Assembly (NCBI GenBank): GCA_963700475.1
Contig: CAVOXR010000008.1
Location: 1 to 64,000 of the forward strand
Source: Prado023 sp963700475
GTDB taxonomy: Bacteria; Actinomycetota; Actinomycetes; S36-B12; CAIYMF01
Direction: 5' to 3'
DNA: 64,000 bases
This document shows, piece by piece, positions 38,489 to 51,216 of this stretch. Made by a program: the position numbers and the translations under genes. The notes beneath the pieces were generated by a model. That model was not told the DNA's origin. It saw nothing but the letters and a program-made list of their open reading frames with translations, and did not search any database. How positions within the stretch are numbered: the first letter of the stretch is position 1; the number at the start of each line of letters is the position of its first letter.

Positions 38489-39136
38489 GTGCTGGTCGTC
38501 GACTCCGAGCCGGTCTTCGCAGCTGGGGCCGTCGGGATCCTGGGTGGCGCGGGGTTCGAGGCCGTCGCCCTGGACCCGGCCAGGTCGGACCCCGACTCGG
38601 CTGCGTGGGTGACTCAGGTGCCCGCCCTGCGTCCTGCTGCCGTGGTCGTTGACGCCGGCCTGGGCCTGCGGCCCTACGGCAGTGACATCGCCGCTGAGCT
38701 GGCATCCCGGGCACCCGAGGTCGCGGTCGTGATGCTCGTCCGGCGCGCACAGTCCGTGGGGATGGTCGAGGCGATGGAGTCCGGTGCGCTGGCCCTTGTG
38801 CACCGCCGCTGTGCCCCGGAGGAGCTGGTTGCGGCCGTGTCGGCGGCGATCGGCGGGCAGAACTGGGTCGCCGCCCCCCTCGCCGGTGTCCTGCGCGGTG
38901 AGCTGCTCGCCGAGGTGTCGGGGGAGCGCCCGCCCGAACTGAGCCGGCGTGAGCTCGAGGTGCTCCGGGGGTTGGCAACAGGGGCCACGAACGCCCAGAT
39001 CGCCGTGCGCCTGGCCATCAGCGAGCACACGGTGCGCAACCACGTGCACTCGGTGACCCGGAAGCTGGGTGTGGCCAATCGCACGGACGCCGTCGCGACA
39101 GGCCTGCGCAGGGGGTTGGTGGATCTGCCGGAGTGA
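38489..39136 (+). CDS. Orphan LuxR/NarL-type response regulator with atypical receiver
   Basis: A 215-residue protein. The N-terminal part resembles a receiver (LVVDSEPVFAAGAVGILGGAGF) but has DSE instead of the usual DDH acidic pair, and the phospho-site strand reads AAVVVDAGLGLRPYG. The C-terminal LuxR helix-turn-helix is intact (LSRRELEVLRGLATGATNAQIAVRLAISEHTVRNHVHSVTRKL). No partner kinase is adjacent. GTG 38489 is the first in-frame start codon after the hpf stop; an earlier start would overlap hpf by 50 bp. Confidence 0.75.
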   Translation: MLVVDSEPVFAAGAVGILGGAGFEAVALDPARSDPDSAAWVTQVPALRPAAVVVDAGLGLRPYGSDIAAELASRAPEVAVVMLVRRAQSVGMVEAMESGALALVHRRCAPEELVAAVSAAIGGQNWVAAPLAGVLRGELLAEVSGERPPELSRRELEVLRGLATGATNAQIAVRLAISEHTVRNHVHSVTRKLGVANRTDAVATGLRRGLVDLPE

Positions 39137-39282
39137 GTGCCGAGTGACCTCGAGCGGCGCGCGACGGGGCTCCCGCGAGGATCGGGTCGCCGCTGGCCCA
39201 CGGCCGACTACGATGGTGTGTCTGTGAACCCCGCGCATCACTGCGGCGGGGGACGTGCACCCGAGTTGCGAGAGGGGCCCGC

Positions 39283-42150
<2,868 letters not shown>

Positions 42151-42330
42151 CGGAACGCCGACCGGTTGGGCCATCCGTGGCATCCGGGTCAAGGCCCGGG
42201 CGCAGTGCGACGACATCGTGTGGGAGCCGGCCGGGTGGGGCCCCGGAACGTAGACCAGACGACGCGCAAGCGAACGCCGCTGAGGCCCCCGGCTCGGTCT
42301 CGACCGCCCGGTCGGAGGTGCGGGCGACCG

Positions 42331-42336
42331 TAGAAT
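42331..42336 (+). promoter_or_regulatory. -10 element of leaderless tsaC/sua5
   Basis: TAGAAT, close to the TATAAT consensus, then 6 nt and the GTG at 42343, with no Shine-Dalgarno sequence. Confidence 0.55.
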
Positions 42337-42342
42337 CGTCGG

Positions 42343-43254
42343 GTGGACGTTCCCCTGCTCGCCGGCGTGCACGACGACGGCTCGGCTGATGCGGACGTCG
42401 CCGAGCGGGTCGCGCGGGCGTGGCTCGCCGGAGGGATCGTGGGTCTGCCCACCGAGACGGTCTACGGCCTCGCGGCCGACGCCCAGGACGCGGAGGCCGT
42501 GGCGCGCGTCTACCGGGCGAAGGGCCGCCCGGCCGACCATCCGCTGATCGTCCATGTGCAGGGCGCCCAGGCGCTGGCCGGATGGTCCGCGGCCCCCAAC
42601 CCCGCCGCCGAGCGGCTGGCAGCAGCGTTCTGGCCCGGTGCGCTGACGGTGATCGTGGCGCGCAGCGAGCGGGCAGCGGACTTCATCACCGGCGGCCAGG
42701 GCACTGTCGCCCTTCGCTGCCCGGACCATGTGGTCGCGCGGGCGTGCCTGGAGGCGCTGGCGCGGCTGTCGGGGGATCCTGCACGGGGGGTGGCGGCGCC
42801 CAGCGCCAACCGGTTCGGCCGGGTCAGCCCGACGCGGGCCGAGGACGTGCTCGCCGAGGTGGGGGCCTCGATGGATCCCGAGCGTGACCTCGTGGTGGAC
42901 GGCGGCCCGTGCGCGATCGGCGTGGAGTCCACGATCGTCGACTGCACGGCAACGCCGCCGCGGGTCCTGCGCCTCGGCGCGATCAGCCAGGAGCAGGTCG
43001 ACGCGGTCCTGGCCGGGGGAGTCGAGCGGGAGGTGGCGGCAGCGCGCGTTGTCCGGGTAGCCGAGCTCGGCGACGTCCGAGCACCGGGGACCCTCGAGTC
43101 GCACTACGCACCGACGGCCTCAGTGCTGCTCGTCGAGCCCACGGACTTCGAGTCGTTCCGTGTCAGGACGCGAGTCGTGGCCTCGCGACTGGCCTCGTGG
43201 CGGCGTCGGAGGTCACCACGCCTGACGGGTGGACGCGGTTGGCCGCGCCGGTGA
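42343..43254 (+). CDS. tsaC: L-threonylcarbamoyladenylate synthase (TsaC/Sua5), C-terminal domain frameshifted
   Basis: The YrdC catalytic domain is complete (residues 1 to about 210): PTETVYGLAADA (about 36-47), KGRPADHPLIVHV, LRCPDH and APSANRFGRVSPTRAEDV. It makes threonylcarbamoyl-AMP for the tRNA t6A37 modification. PGTLESHYAPTASVLLVEP starts the Sua5 C-terminal domain, but after about 43160 this frame turns Arg-rich and stops at 43252. The expected continuation (TAEEYARQLYAALRRADELGLEVVVAVLP) lies in another plus frame ending at 43415. The protein is therefore a full YrdC enzyme with a disrupted accessory domain, or the sequence has an indel. Confidence 0.85.
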   Translation: MDVPLLAGVHDDGSADADVAERVARAWLAGGIVGLPTETVYGLAADAQDAEAVARVYRAKGRPADHPLIVHVQGAQALAGWSAAPNPAAERLAAAFWPGALTVIVARSERAADFITGGQGTVALRCPDHVVARACLEALARLSGDPARGVAAPSANRFGRVSPTRAEDVLAEVGASMDPERDLVVDGGPCAIGVESTIVDCTATPPRVLRLGAISQEQVDAVLAGGVEREVAAARVVRVAELGDVRAPGTLESHYAPTASVLLVEPTDFESFRVRTRVVASRLASWRRRRSPRLTGGRGWPRR

Positions 43255-43415
43255 CGGCCGAGGAGTACGCGCGTCAGTTGTACGCCGCCCTGCGTCGGGC
43301 CGACGAGCTGGGGCTGGAGGTCGTGGTCGCCGTCCTGCCCGATGCCGATGGCGGGCCGCTGGCGCTCGCAGTCCGCGACCGCCTGGCCCGGGCCGCCCAC
43401 GAGGACGGGTCGTAG
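43190..43415 (+). pseudogene. Out-of-frame remainder of the Sua5 C-terminal domain
   Basis: From about 43190 the frame ending at 43415 reads LVAASEVTTPDGWTRLAAP, then TAEEYARQLYAALRRADELG and a VVVAVLPDADGGPLALAVRDRLARAA ending, typical of the last 70 residues of Sua5 proteins. It has no own start or ribosome site and is the displaced 3' part of the preceding gene. Confidence 0.75.
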
Positions 43416-43430
43416 CCCGACCGGACATGC

Positions 43431-43471
43431 CGAAGGGGCTGGCTGCGATGGTCGCGGCCAGCCCCTTCGGG
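43431..43471. terminator. Bidirectional terminator hairpin
   Basis: A 14-bp perfect stem (43431-43444 with 43458-43471) around a 13-nt loop. It lies 16 nt after the tsaC-region stop at 43415 and next to the 3' end of the convergent decayed secreted-protein gene. Confidence 0.75.
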
Positions 43472-43472
43472 T

Positions 43473-44136
43473 CAGTCAGATGCCGGAGACCCGGCGGGTC
43501 CGTACGGGTCAGGACGTGAACGTCGTCCTTCTTGGTCGTCCGTCAACTTCGGATCGACATTGACGACCTTCACGCAGTCGCCGCCAGACAGCTTCTTCGC
43601 AACACTTGTTGCTTTGGGCCATCTTGGTGACAGGCGTGGCGTCCAACGGCGTTGGTGCGTCGGCGACTGCGCTCTTGAGGCAGATCAGCACTGTGACGCC
43701 AGCGGGGACAGCATTCTGTCCCCAGGGTGACGTCGCCCTTGTAGTACGAGGACTTCTGGTCTTCTGTGACTTGGCAAGTGCCAATGGAACGTCGACGTCC
43801 GTGATGAGGGCGTCAGCGTCTGGGACTTCGGTGCCTCGCTTCTTGTCGTACTGCGCGACAGTGACTTCATGGTGACTGACGTCTGGGAGTAGCCACCTTG
43901 TCGGTATCGCGGACAGTTGACGCGAATGACTCGAGCGCCGCGCGTTGTCGGCTGCGGGGTTCGACGTTGATGGGGCTGTGACCCTTGATGTCGATGCTCG
44001 ACAACTGGATGGTCGGACTTGGGAGCCGACTTGTCCTTGGCGGTGCGGCCATCGCGCCGGCGGCCGAACCCATGATGAGTGCCCCCGCGGCGGCTGCGGC
44101 GAGGACGGTACGCATGCCTGTTCTGTTTGTGTTCAT
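43473..44136 (-). pseudogene. Decayed small secreted-protein gene
   Basis: The start at 44136 (ATG, with TACCGT 6 nt upstream) gives an intact signal peptide of about 30 residues (MNTNRTGMRTVLAAAAAGAL, then IMGSAAGAMA). That frame stops at 43867. Beyond it, protein-like stretches are spread over different minus-strand frames: VTVAQYDKKRGTEVPDADAL (about 43865-43800), SSYYKGDVTLGTEC (about 43750), AVPAGVTVLICLKSAVADAP (about 43710) and VAKKLSGGDCVKVVNVDPKL (about 43600-43540). At least four frameshifts would be needed to join them. GC content is lower than in flanking genes. No family was recognised. Confidence 0.6.
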
Positions 44137-44518
44137 ACCAATACGGTACGCGGGTCGGAATCGGGAACAAAAGCCAGTCACCCGTTCGGGCGACGAATTC
44201 GCCCTAACCACAGGTAAAGGCCGGGATATCTGCGGGGTGTGGAACGGCGCGGGCTCCCACGCGCGCAACCCCAGCGCGGGAAACGGCCCGACCAGGGGCG
44301 CTGGCAGCGTCATTCGGCCCGCAACGCACGATGCCTCTGGCCCCCCGACTATCGTGGGCGCCGGCAGAGGAGCCCTCACGATCCGGCGCATGCTCACGCT
44401 CCCGGTGCATGGGCACTCGCTGAAGCAGGAATCCCGCCCGGAGAGCCCGCCCGACCCGTGAGTCCCGTAGGATTTCTCTTGACGTCAAGATAACCGCCCA
44501 GCACGAGGAGCCAACGCG
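44137..44518. other. 382-bp divergent intergenic region before icd
   Basis: No convincing coding frame. The left end carries the promoter of the minus-strand secreted-protein remnant (TTGTTC-16-TACCGT read on the minus strand). The centre has a small hairpin GGGCGA-N5-TCGCCC near 44187. The right end carries the icd promoter and palindrome. The rest shows no clear signal. Confidence 0.5.
44468..44490. promoter_or_regulatory. icd promoter with 14-bp perfect palindrome
   Basis: TAGGAT (44468-44473) is a candidate -10 and the predicted start near 44480 lies inside the palindrome TCTTGACGTCAAGA (44477-44490). A protein bound there would block transcription start. The binding protein is not identifiable from the sequence. 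Confidence 0.5.
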
Positions 44519-46732
<2,214 letters not shown>

Positions 46733-46756
46733 CCGGCTGGCCCCTCCGGGGTCAGG

Positions 46757-46795
46757 TACGGCATTGCCGTATCCGCTGTACGGCGATACCGTACA
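46757..46795 (+). promoter_or_regulatory. vapBC promoter with two operators
   Basis: TTGCCG (46764-46769), a 17-nt spacer and TACCGT (46787-46792) lie just before the vapB ATG, 6 nt from the -10. Palindrome 1, TACGGCA-T-TGCCGTA (46757-46771), covers the -35. Palindrome 2, TGTACGG-N5-CCGTACA (46777-46795), covers the -10. Both share the TACGG half-site, as expected for autoregulation by a ribbon-helix-helix antitoxin. Confidence 0.65.
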
Positions 46796-46798
46796 TCC

Positions 46799-47056
46799 AT
46801 GAAGACGACCCTGGTGCTCGATGACGCCCTCGTGGAGCAGGTGCGCCAGCGCGCCCGGGAGCGCGGCGTGAGCATGTCCAGCATCGTGGAGGAAGCGATC
46901 CAACGGATGCTGGTCGAGAGCGTCCCGCCTGCTCCGGTCATCGACCTCCCGTCGTATCCGATGGGTCCCTACCAGGTCGACATCGCCGACCGCAATGCGC
47001 TGTACGACGCCCTGGACGATCCCGAGGACTTCGCCCGATACCGGGGCGAGCGGTGA
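46799..47056 (+). CDS. vapB: VapB-type ribbon-helix-helix antitoxin
   Basis: An 85-residue antitoxin. The N-terminal ribbon-helix-helix (MKTTLVLDDALVEQVRQRAR, then ERGVSMSSIVEEAIQRML, residues 1-38) binds operator DNA. The Pro/Asp-rich C-terminal tail (VIDLPSYPMGPYQVDIADRN) would wrap the toxin. It overlaps vapC by GTGA at 47053, so antitoxin and toxin are translated in order. The gene appears leaderless. Confidence 0.85.
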   Translation: MKTTLVLDDALVEQVRQRARERGVSMSSIVEEAIQRMLVESVPPAPVIDLPSYPMGPYQVDIADRNALYDALDDPEDFARYRGER

Positions 47057-47496
47057 TCGGGGTCGACACGAACGTCCTGGCGTACGCCGTGAACTCGCAG
47101 TGCCCGGAGCACGAGGCCTGCCGGGAGGTGATCCAGGGGATGCGCGCGCAGGCGGGGTCGTCACCGGAGCGACTCGCCCTGCCGTGGTCGGTCGCATACG
47201 AGTTCCTCAGGGTCGTCACCCACCCGAGGTTCCACGTGCGCCCGCTCACAGTCGAGCAGGCCTGGGGGTTCGTGACGGAGCTGATCGAGCGGCCGCATGT
47301 CACGGTCGTCGGTCCCGGGCCGGGGCACGCTGCCGCGGCGTCGCGGATGCTTGCCGCTCCCGGGGTGCGCGGCAACCTCGTGCATGACGCACACATCGCC
47401 GCGGTTCTCGCCGAGCACGGGATCCGCCGGATCTACACGCGCGACCAGGACTTCCACCGCTTCCCCGGCCTCGAGGTGGTCGACCCGCTGGCGTGA
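47053..47496 (+). CDS. vapC: VapC-type PIN-domain toxin (ribonuclease)
   Basis: A 147-residue PIN-domain protein. Acidic active-site residues are visible at D5 (MIGVDTNVLAYA), in the central YEFLRV segment, in NLVHDAHIAAVLAEHG and in YTRDQDFHRF. VapC toxins cleave tRNA or rRNA in a Mg-dependent way when not bound by VapB. The members of this subgroup with WSVAYEFLRVVTHPRF often carry the TIGR00028/VapC-type name. The GTG start overlaps the antitoxin stop. Confidence 0.88.
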   Translation: MIGVDTNVLAYAVNSQCPEHEACREVIQGMRAQAGSSPERLALPWSVAYEFLRVVTHPRFHVRPLTVEQAWGFVTELIERPHVTVVGPGPGHAAAASRMLAAPGVRGNLVHDAHIAAVLAEHGIRRIYTRDQDFHRFPGLEVVDPLA

Positions 47497-47558
47497 CGTC
47501 GTCGAGGACTCGACCTGCCGGGGCTCCCCGCGGGCGCCGGCTCGGACGCCATGCCCAG

Positions 47559-47582
47559 TTGGTCCGCTCCTGCGCGGACCAA
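47559..47582. terminator. Hairpin between vapC and exonuclease III genes
   Basis: TTGGTCCGC (47559-47567) pairs with GCGGACCAA (47574-47582) around a 6-nt loop. It lies 62 nt after vapC and 62 nt before the end of the convergent gene. Confidence 0.6.
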
Positions 47583-47643
47583 CCCCGGACCCGTCCGCTC
47601 GTCGGAGCGTGGATGCGCCGAGAAACGGACCGATCGGTCGGGG

Positions 47644-48459
47644 TCATGCGAACGTGGCCGACACCGCCGCGTGGTCGCTCCAGCGCTCGGCGTAGCTGGC
47701 GGCCTTGTGCACGGTGACCCCGGTCGCGCGCCCAGCCATCTCGGGCGACGCCAGGACGGCATCGATCCGCCAACCCCCGTCGGTGTCGAACCCGCGGCCA
47801 CGCCACGACCACCACGTGTACGGTCCGGGGCCGTCGCCGCCGAAGCGGCGGCCCAGGTCGACCCACCCGAGGCCGTCCGGGCGTTGCGCGTACCAGCGGT
47901 CCAGGTGGGCGCGCTCGGACTCGAGGAACCCCGCCTTCCCCCGGTTCCCGCGCCAGTTCTTGATGTCGTGCTGCGAGTGGGCGACATTCAGGTCACCGCA
48001 CACCAGGGCGGCCTCACCGGAGTGCCCAGCCATCCACGAGCCCATCGCAGTGAGGAATCGGGCCTTCTCGTCGGCCCGAGGACCCTCGGGCTCGCCCGTG
48101 TGCACGTACACGCTGGCGACCCGGACCCTCGATCCATCGACGGGATCCGAGACGCTCGCCTCGACCCAGCGGCCCTGTTCGGCGAACTCGGAGTCGCCCA
48201 CTCCGAGCACGACGTCCGTCAGAGCCGTGCGGGAGAGCAGCGCCACGCCGGCATGCCCGTTGCGTGCCCCTGGGGCGAGTGCGAGGTGCCATTCGCCCAG
48301 CCCAGCGGCTCCGAGCGCCTCATCCACCTGCTCGGGCGTGGCGCGCACCTCCTGCAGGCACAGGACGTCGGCGCCCGATCCTGCCAGCCACTCCATGCCG
48401 CCGCGGCGCAGGGCTGCGCGGATGCCGTTGACGTTCGCCGTCACCACGTGCAGGGCCAC
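47644..48459 (-). CDS. xth: Exodeoxyribonuclease III family protein
   Basis: A 271-residue AP endonuclease/3'-5' exonuclease of the EEP fold. Catalytic motifs are TANVNGIRAALRRG, LCLQEVRA (Glu metal ligand), VYVHTGEP, GDLNVAHSQHDIKNW and the C-terminal SDHAAV (Asp-His). It cleaves abasic sites in base-excision repair and would act after the glycosylase encoded at 13705. The GTG start has GATAAT 8 nt upstream and no Shine-Dalgarno sequence, so it is probably leaderless. Confidence 0.92.
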   Translation of the reverse strand: MALHVVTANVNGIRAALRRGGMEWLAGSGADVLCLQEVRATPEQVDEALGAAGLGEWHLALAPGARNGHAGVALLSRTALTDVVLGVGDSEFAEQGRWVEASVSDPVDGSRVRVASVYVHTGEPEGPRADEKARFLTAMGSWMAGHSGEAALVCGDLNVAHSQHDIKNWRGNRGKAGFLESERAHLDRWYAQRPDGLGWVDLGRRFGGDGPGPYTWWSWRGRGFDTDGGWRIDAVLASPEMAGRATGVTVHKAASYAERWSDHAAVSATFA

Positions 48460-48516
48460 AGGAGGCGATTATCCCGGTCCCGCGATACCGCCCGGCACGC
48501 GTCCCCGGCGGCGCGG

Positions 48517-49671
48517 TCAGCTCTTGGGCAGGACTCCGCTCAGGAAGGCATTCAGGCCGGCGGCGGGCTTGGTCGCGGTGCGCATCATCACCCCGGGCAG
48601 GGTCTTCTCCAGGGCGCTGGGCAGCTGGCGAAGCAGCAGTCCGGCCATCAGCTCGTCGAGCTTCTCCTGCGTCTCGAGCTCGGTGACGGCCTCCAACATG
48701 GCGGGCAGGACCACCGCCAGGACGTCGTCGGTCGCCTCCTCGATGGCGGCCACGGACATCTGGCGCATCGCGTCGCTGGTCGCGGCGTTGGTGATGGCGT
48801 TGCTCAGGACGGCGTTCATCGCCTCAGAGCGCTCCGCGCGAACCGCCCTGCCCCGCTCGGCCAGGGACGCCAGGCGGGCATCAGCCATCTCCGTGGCGAA
48901 CGTGGGGGAGAGGGCCCGAACGACATCGGCAGCCCGCATCGTGATCCCCGTGACCGTCGCGATGCCCCACGAGCCGGCGCGCCAGGCCCGATCGGCGATC
49001 ACCGAGACCACTCCGAGGGCCACATCCTCGGCAGGCGGGTACGCGGGCCGTGTGGTGAGGGTGGTTGCCGGTCGGCGGGTCGATGCGGCGGACACGGGCG
49101 TCCCGTTCAGCATGTCTGGGGCTGACGGGGCCTCGTCGGCCCCCTCTGTGTGGACCTCCCCCGGGTAGTGGGCGAGCAGCGCCTCGACGGCGGAGTAGCC
49201 GCCGACCCGAGTGGTCGGTGCAGGTCGCTCGTCGCTCTGGCGACGGGCGGCTCGGCTGGTGGCCGAACGGCTGGTCCCGGTGCGCCGGACCGAGGCACGC
49301 GTGGACGCTGGCTCCGGTGCTGAGGAGGGGGCTGCGGGCGCGGCCGGCGCGAACGGGCGGTCACTGCTGGTCCGGGTTCCCTTCGCGGAACGGGTCCGCG
49401 TCGCGGAAGTCCCCGCCATAGCCGGTGCCGTAGCCGTCGCCGGTGCCGTGGGGTTCGACGGCCCTGCCTTCGCGGCCGGGGCCTTGTTGCTCCGGGAGCT
49501 GGCGGCCGAGGCCTTCTTCGCTGCTCCTGCGGTCGCGCCGCCCTGCGTCGAGCCGCCCGTGGTCGAACCGGAACGCGCTGCTCTGGCCCGCGGGGCCGCA
49601 GCCTTCTTCGGCGCCGCCGCGCGCTTCGGGGCCGACGTCGTGCTCTTCGTGGTCGGCTTCTCGGCACTCAT
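48517..49671 (-). CDS. Ala/Lys/Ser-rich protein of unknown function
   Basis: A 384-residue protein, not recognised. Residues 1 to about 150 are low complexity and basic (MSAEKPTTKSTTSAPKRAAA, then PKKAAAPRARAARSG), resembling the histone H1-like tails of actinobacterial HupB or Ku-type proteins. Residues about 190-384 form an alpha-helical region (PPAEDVALGVVSVIADRAWR; LVAVVLPAMLEAVTELETQE-like helices) without clear membrane spans. It may bind DNA or polyphosphate through the tail. The ATG at 49671 has TACCGT 6 nt upstream, so it is probably leaderless. Confidence 0.7.
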   Translation of the reverse strand: MSAEKPTTKSTTSAPKRAAAPKKAAAPRARAARSGSTTGGSTQGGATAGAAKKASAASSRSNKAPAAKAGPSNPTAPATATAPAMAGTSATRTRSAKGTRTSSDRPFAPAAPAAPSSAPEPASTRASVRRTGTSRSATSRAARRQSDERPAPTTRVGGYSAVEALLAHYPGEVHTEGADEAPSAPDMLNGTPVSAASTRRPATTLTTRPAYPPAEDVALGVVSVIADRAWRAGSWGIATVTGITMRAADVVRALSPTFATEMADARLASLAERGRAVRAERSEAMNAVLSNAITNAATSDAMRQMSVAAIEEATDDVLAVVLPAMLEAVTELETQEKLDELMAGLLLRQLPSALEKTLPGVMMRTATKPAAGLNAFLSGVLPKS

Positions 49672-49811
49672 GGAACAACGGTACGCGGTGTTCACAGCGC
49701 GACGTGAATCCGATCCGGGGCCACCCACGCCCGACGAGGGTTCCCGCAGGGCCGGGCCGGTGGCCGATTCCCCGCCCAGCGCCGACCACGTGAGGTACAT
49801 TTCCCAGCATT

Positions 49812-51146
49812 GTGGGCGAGTTGGGCTGGACCTTCGCGATCATCCTGGTCTTCACGCTGATCGGGGGTTTCTTCGCCGCGTCCGAGACCGCCCTGGTGTC
49901 CCTGCGGGAGAGCCAGATCAACCGGCTGGTCGAGTCCGATCCGCGCCGGGGCCAGCGGCTGCGCACCCTCATGGACCAGCCGAACCGCTTCCTCGCGGCC
50001 GTCCAGGTCGGGGTGACCCTGGCGGGCTTCATCTCGGCGGCCTTCGGGGCCAGCCGGATCGCCCCGGTGGTCGCCGGATGGATGGTGTCGGCGGGCATGC
50101 GCCAGACCGTCGCAGACTCGGTGGCGTTCATCGGTGCCACGGTGCTGGTCGTCTACATCTCGCTCGTGCTCGGGGAGCTGGTGCCCAAGCGCCTGGCACT
50201 GGCCAAGTCCGAGTCCATCGCGCTGGCCGTCGCCGCTCCCATCGACCTCATCGCGCGGATCTCCCGACCGTTCATCTGGCTGCTGTCCGCCTCGACCAAC
50301 GTGATCGTCCGGATCCTGGGACTCGACCCCTCCAGCGGGCGGGAGGTGATCACGGGCGAGGAGCTGCGCGGCATGGTGGCCGCGCACACCGACCTGACCG
50401 CCGAGGAGCGCGAGCTGATCGACGACGTCTTCGACGCCGGGGACACCGAGCTGCGCGAGGTGATGATCCCGCGCACGGAGGTGGCCTTCCTCGACGCGTC
50501 CCTGCCGGCCTTCCGGGCGGCGTCGCTCGTGGCCCAGATGCCGCACTCGCGCTACCCGGTGATCGGCGACTCCCCGGATGACGTCCTCGGGTTCGTGCAC
50601 GTGCGCGACATCCTGACCCCCTCGATGGTCGGCAGGTCCGTCCGTCTGGAGGACCTCGCCCGCGAGGTCGCGTTCTTCCCGGGGAGCAAGCAGGTCATCC
50701 CGGCCCTGACCGAGATGCGTCGCGGTGGGCATCACCTGGCCGTCGTCGCCGACGAGTACGGCGGCACGGCGGGGATCGTGACCCTCGAGGACCTCGTCGA
50801 GGAGCTCGTCGGCGACATCCACGACGAGTACGACCAGGAGTCAACGACACAGGCTCACGCCCTGCGCGCGGGCGCTCCCTTCGAGGTCGACGGACTGCTC
50901 AACCTCGAGGATTTCGAGGAGGAGTCCGGCGTGGTGCTCCGCGACGGGCCCTACGAGACAGTGGCCGGGTGGTTCGTCGCCCAGCTCGGGCGGCTTCCGG
51001 CCCTCGGCGACCAGCTCCAGGGAGCCGGGGCAGGGTTCGAGGTGATCGAGCTCGACGGCCGCCGGATCTCCCGCCTGCGGATCACTCCCGCGGTGATCGC
51101 GCCCGACGCCACGGCCCACGCCGAACCGGAGACCTCAGGGGCCTGA
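49812..51146 (+). CDS. CNNM/CorC family transporter (hemolysin C-like)
   Basis: A 444-residue protein: N-terminal DUF21/CNNM membrane domain with about four helices (1-190; GGFFAASETALVSLRESQIN, LVLGELVPKRLAL), a CBS pair (about 205-325; MIPRTEVAFLD, VADEYGGTAGIVTLEDLVEE) and a CorC_HlyC domain (about 345-430; FEVDGLLNLEDFEEESG). Homologues export Mg or Co; the haemolysin name is historical. The start is a GTG at 49812 close to TACATT. Confidence 0.9.
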   Translation: MGELGWTFAIILVFTLIGGFFAASETALVSLRESQINRLVESDPRRGQRLRTLMDQPNRFLAAVQVGVTLAGFISAAFGASRIAPVVAGWMVSAGMRQTVADSVAFIGATVLVVYISLVLGELVPKRLALAKSESIALAVAAPIDLIARISRPFIWLLSASTNVIVRILGLDPSSGREVITGEELRGMVAAHTDLTAEERELIDDVFDAGDTELREVMIPRTEVAFLDASLPAFRAASLVAQMPHSRYPVIGDSPDDVLGFVHVRDILTPSMVGRSVRLEDLAREVAFFPGSKQVIPALTEMRRGGHHLAVVADEYGGTAGIVTLEDLVEELVGDIHDEYDQESTTQAHALRAGAPFEVDGLLNLEDFEEESGVVLRDGPYETVAGWFVAQLGRLPALGDQLQGAGAGFEVIELDGRRISRLRITPAVIAPDATAHAEPETSGA

Positions 51147-51203
51147 TCGACCCCCATACCGGTGCCGGCGCCGGTGGGGTCGGGGAACGGTTCGGAACTT
51201 TGC

Positions 51204-51209
51204 GACAAT
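51204..51209 (+). promoter_or_regulatory. -10 element of leaderless trpS
   Basis: GACAAT, 7 nt, then ATG 51217, with no Shine-Dalgarno sequence. The in-frame ATG at 51208 lies inside this hexamer and is less likely. Confidence 0.45.
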
Positions 51210-51216
51210 GGCGCCC

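Noticed and set aside
42151..42330. Short plus-strand frame after secA reading GWAIRGIRVKARAQC
   Set aside because: It has no own start or ribosome site, is about 35 codons long, and matches no family known to me; treated as intergenic.
46757..47496. vapBC as part of a mobile element
   Set aside because: No integrase, transposase, tRNA, direct repeats or composition change flank the pair; it lies neatly between icd and xth.
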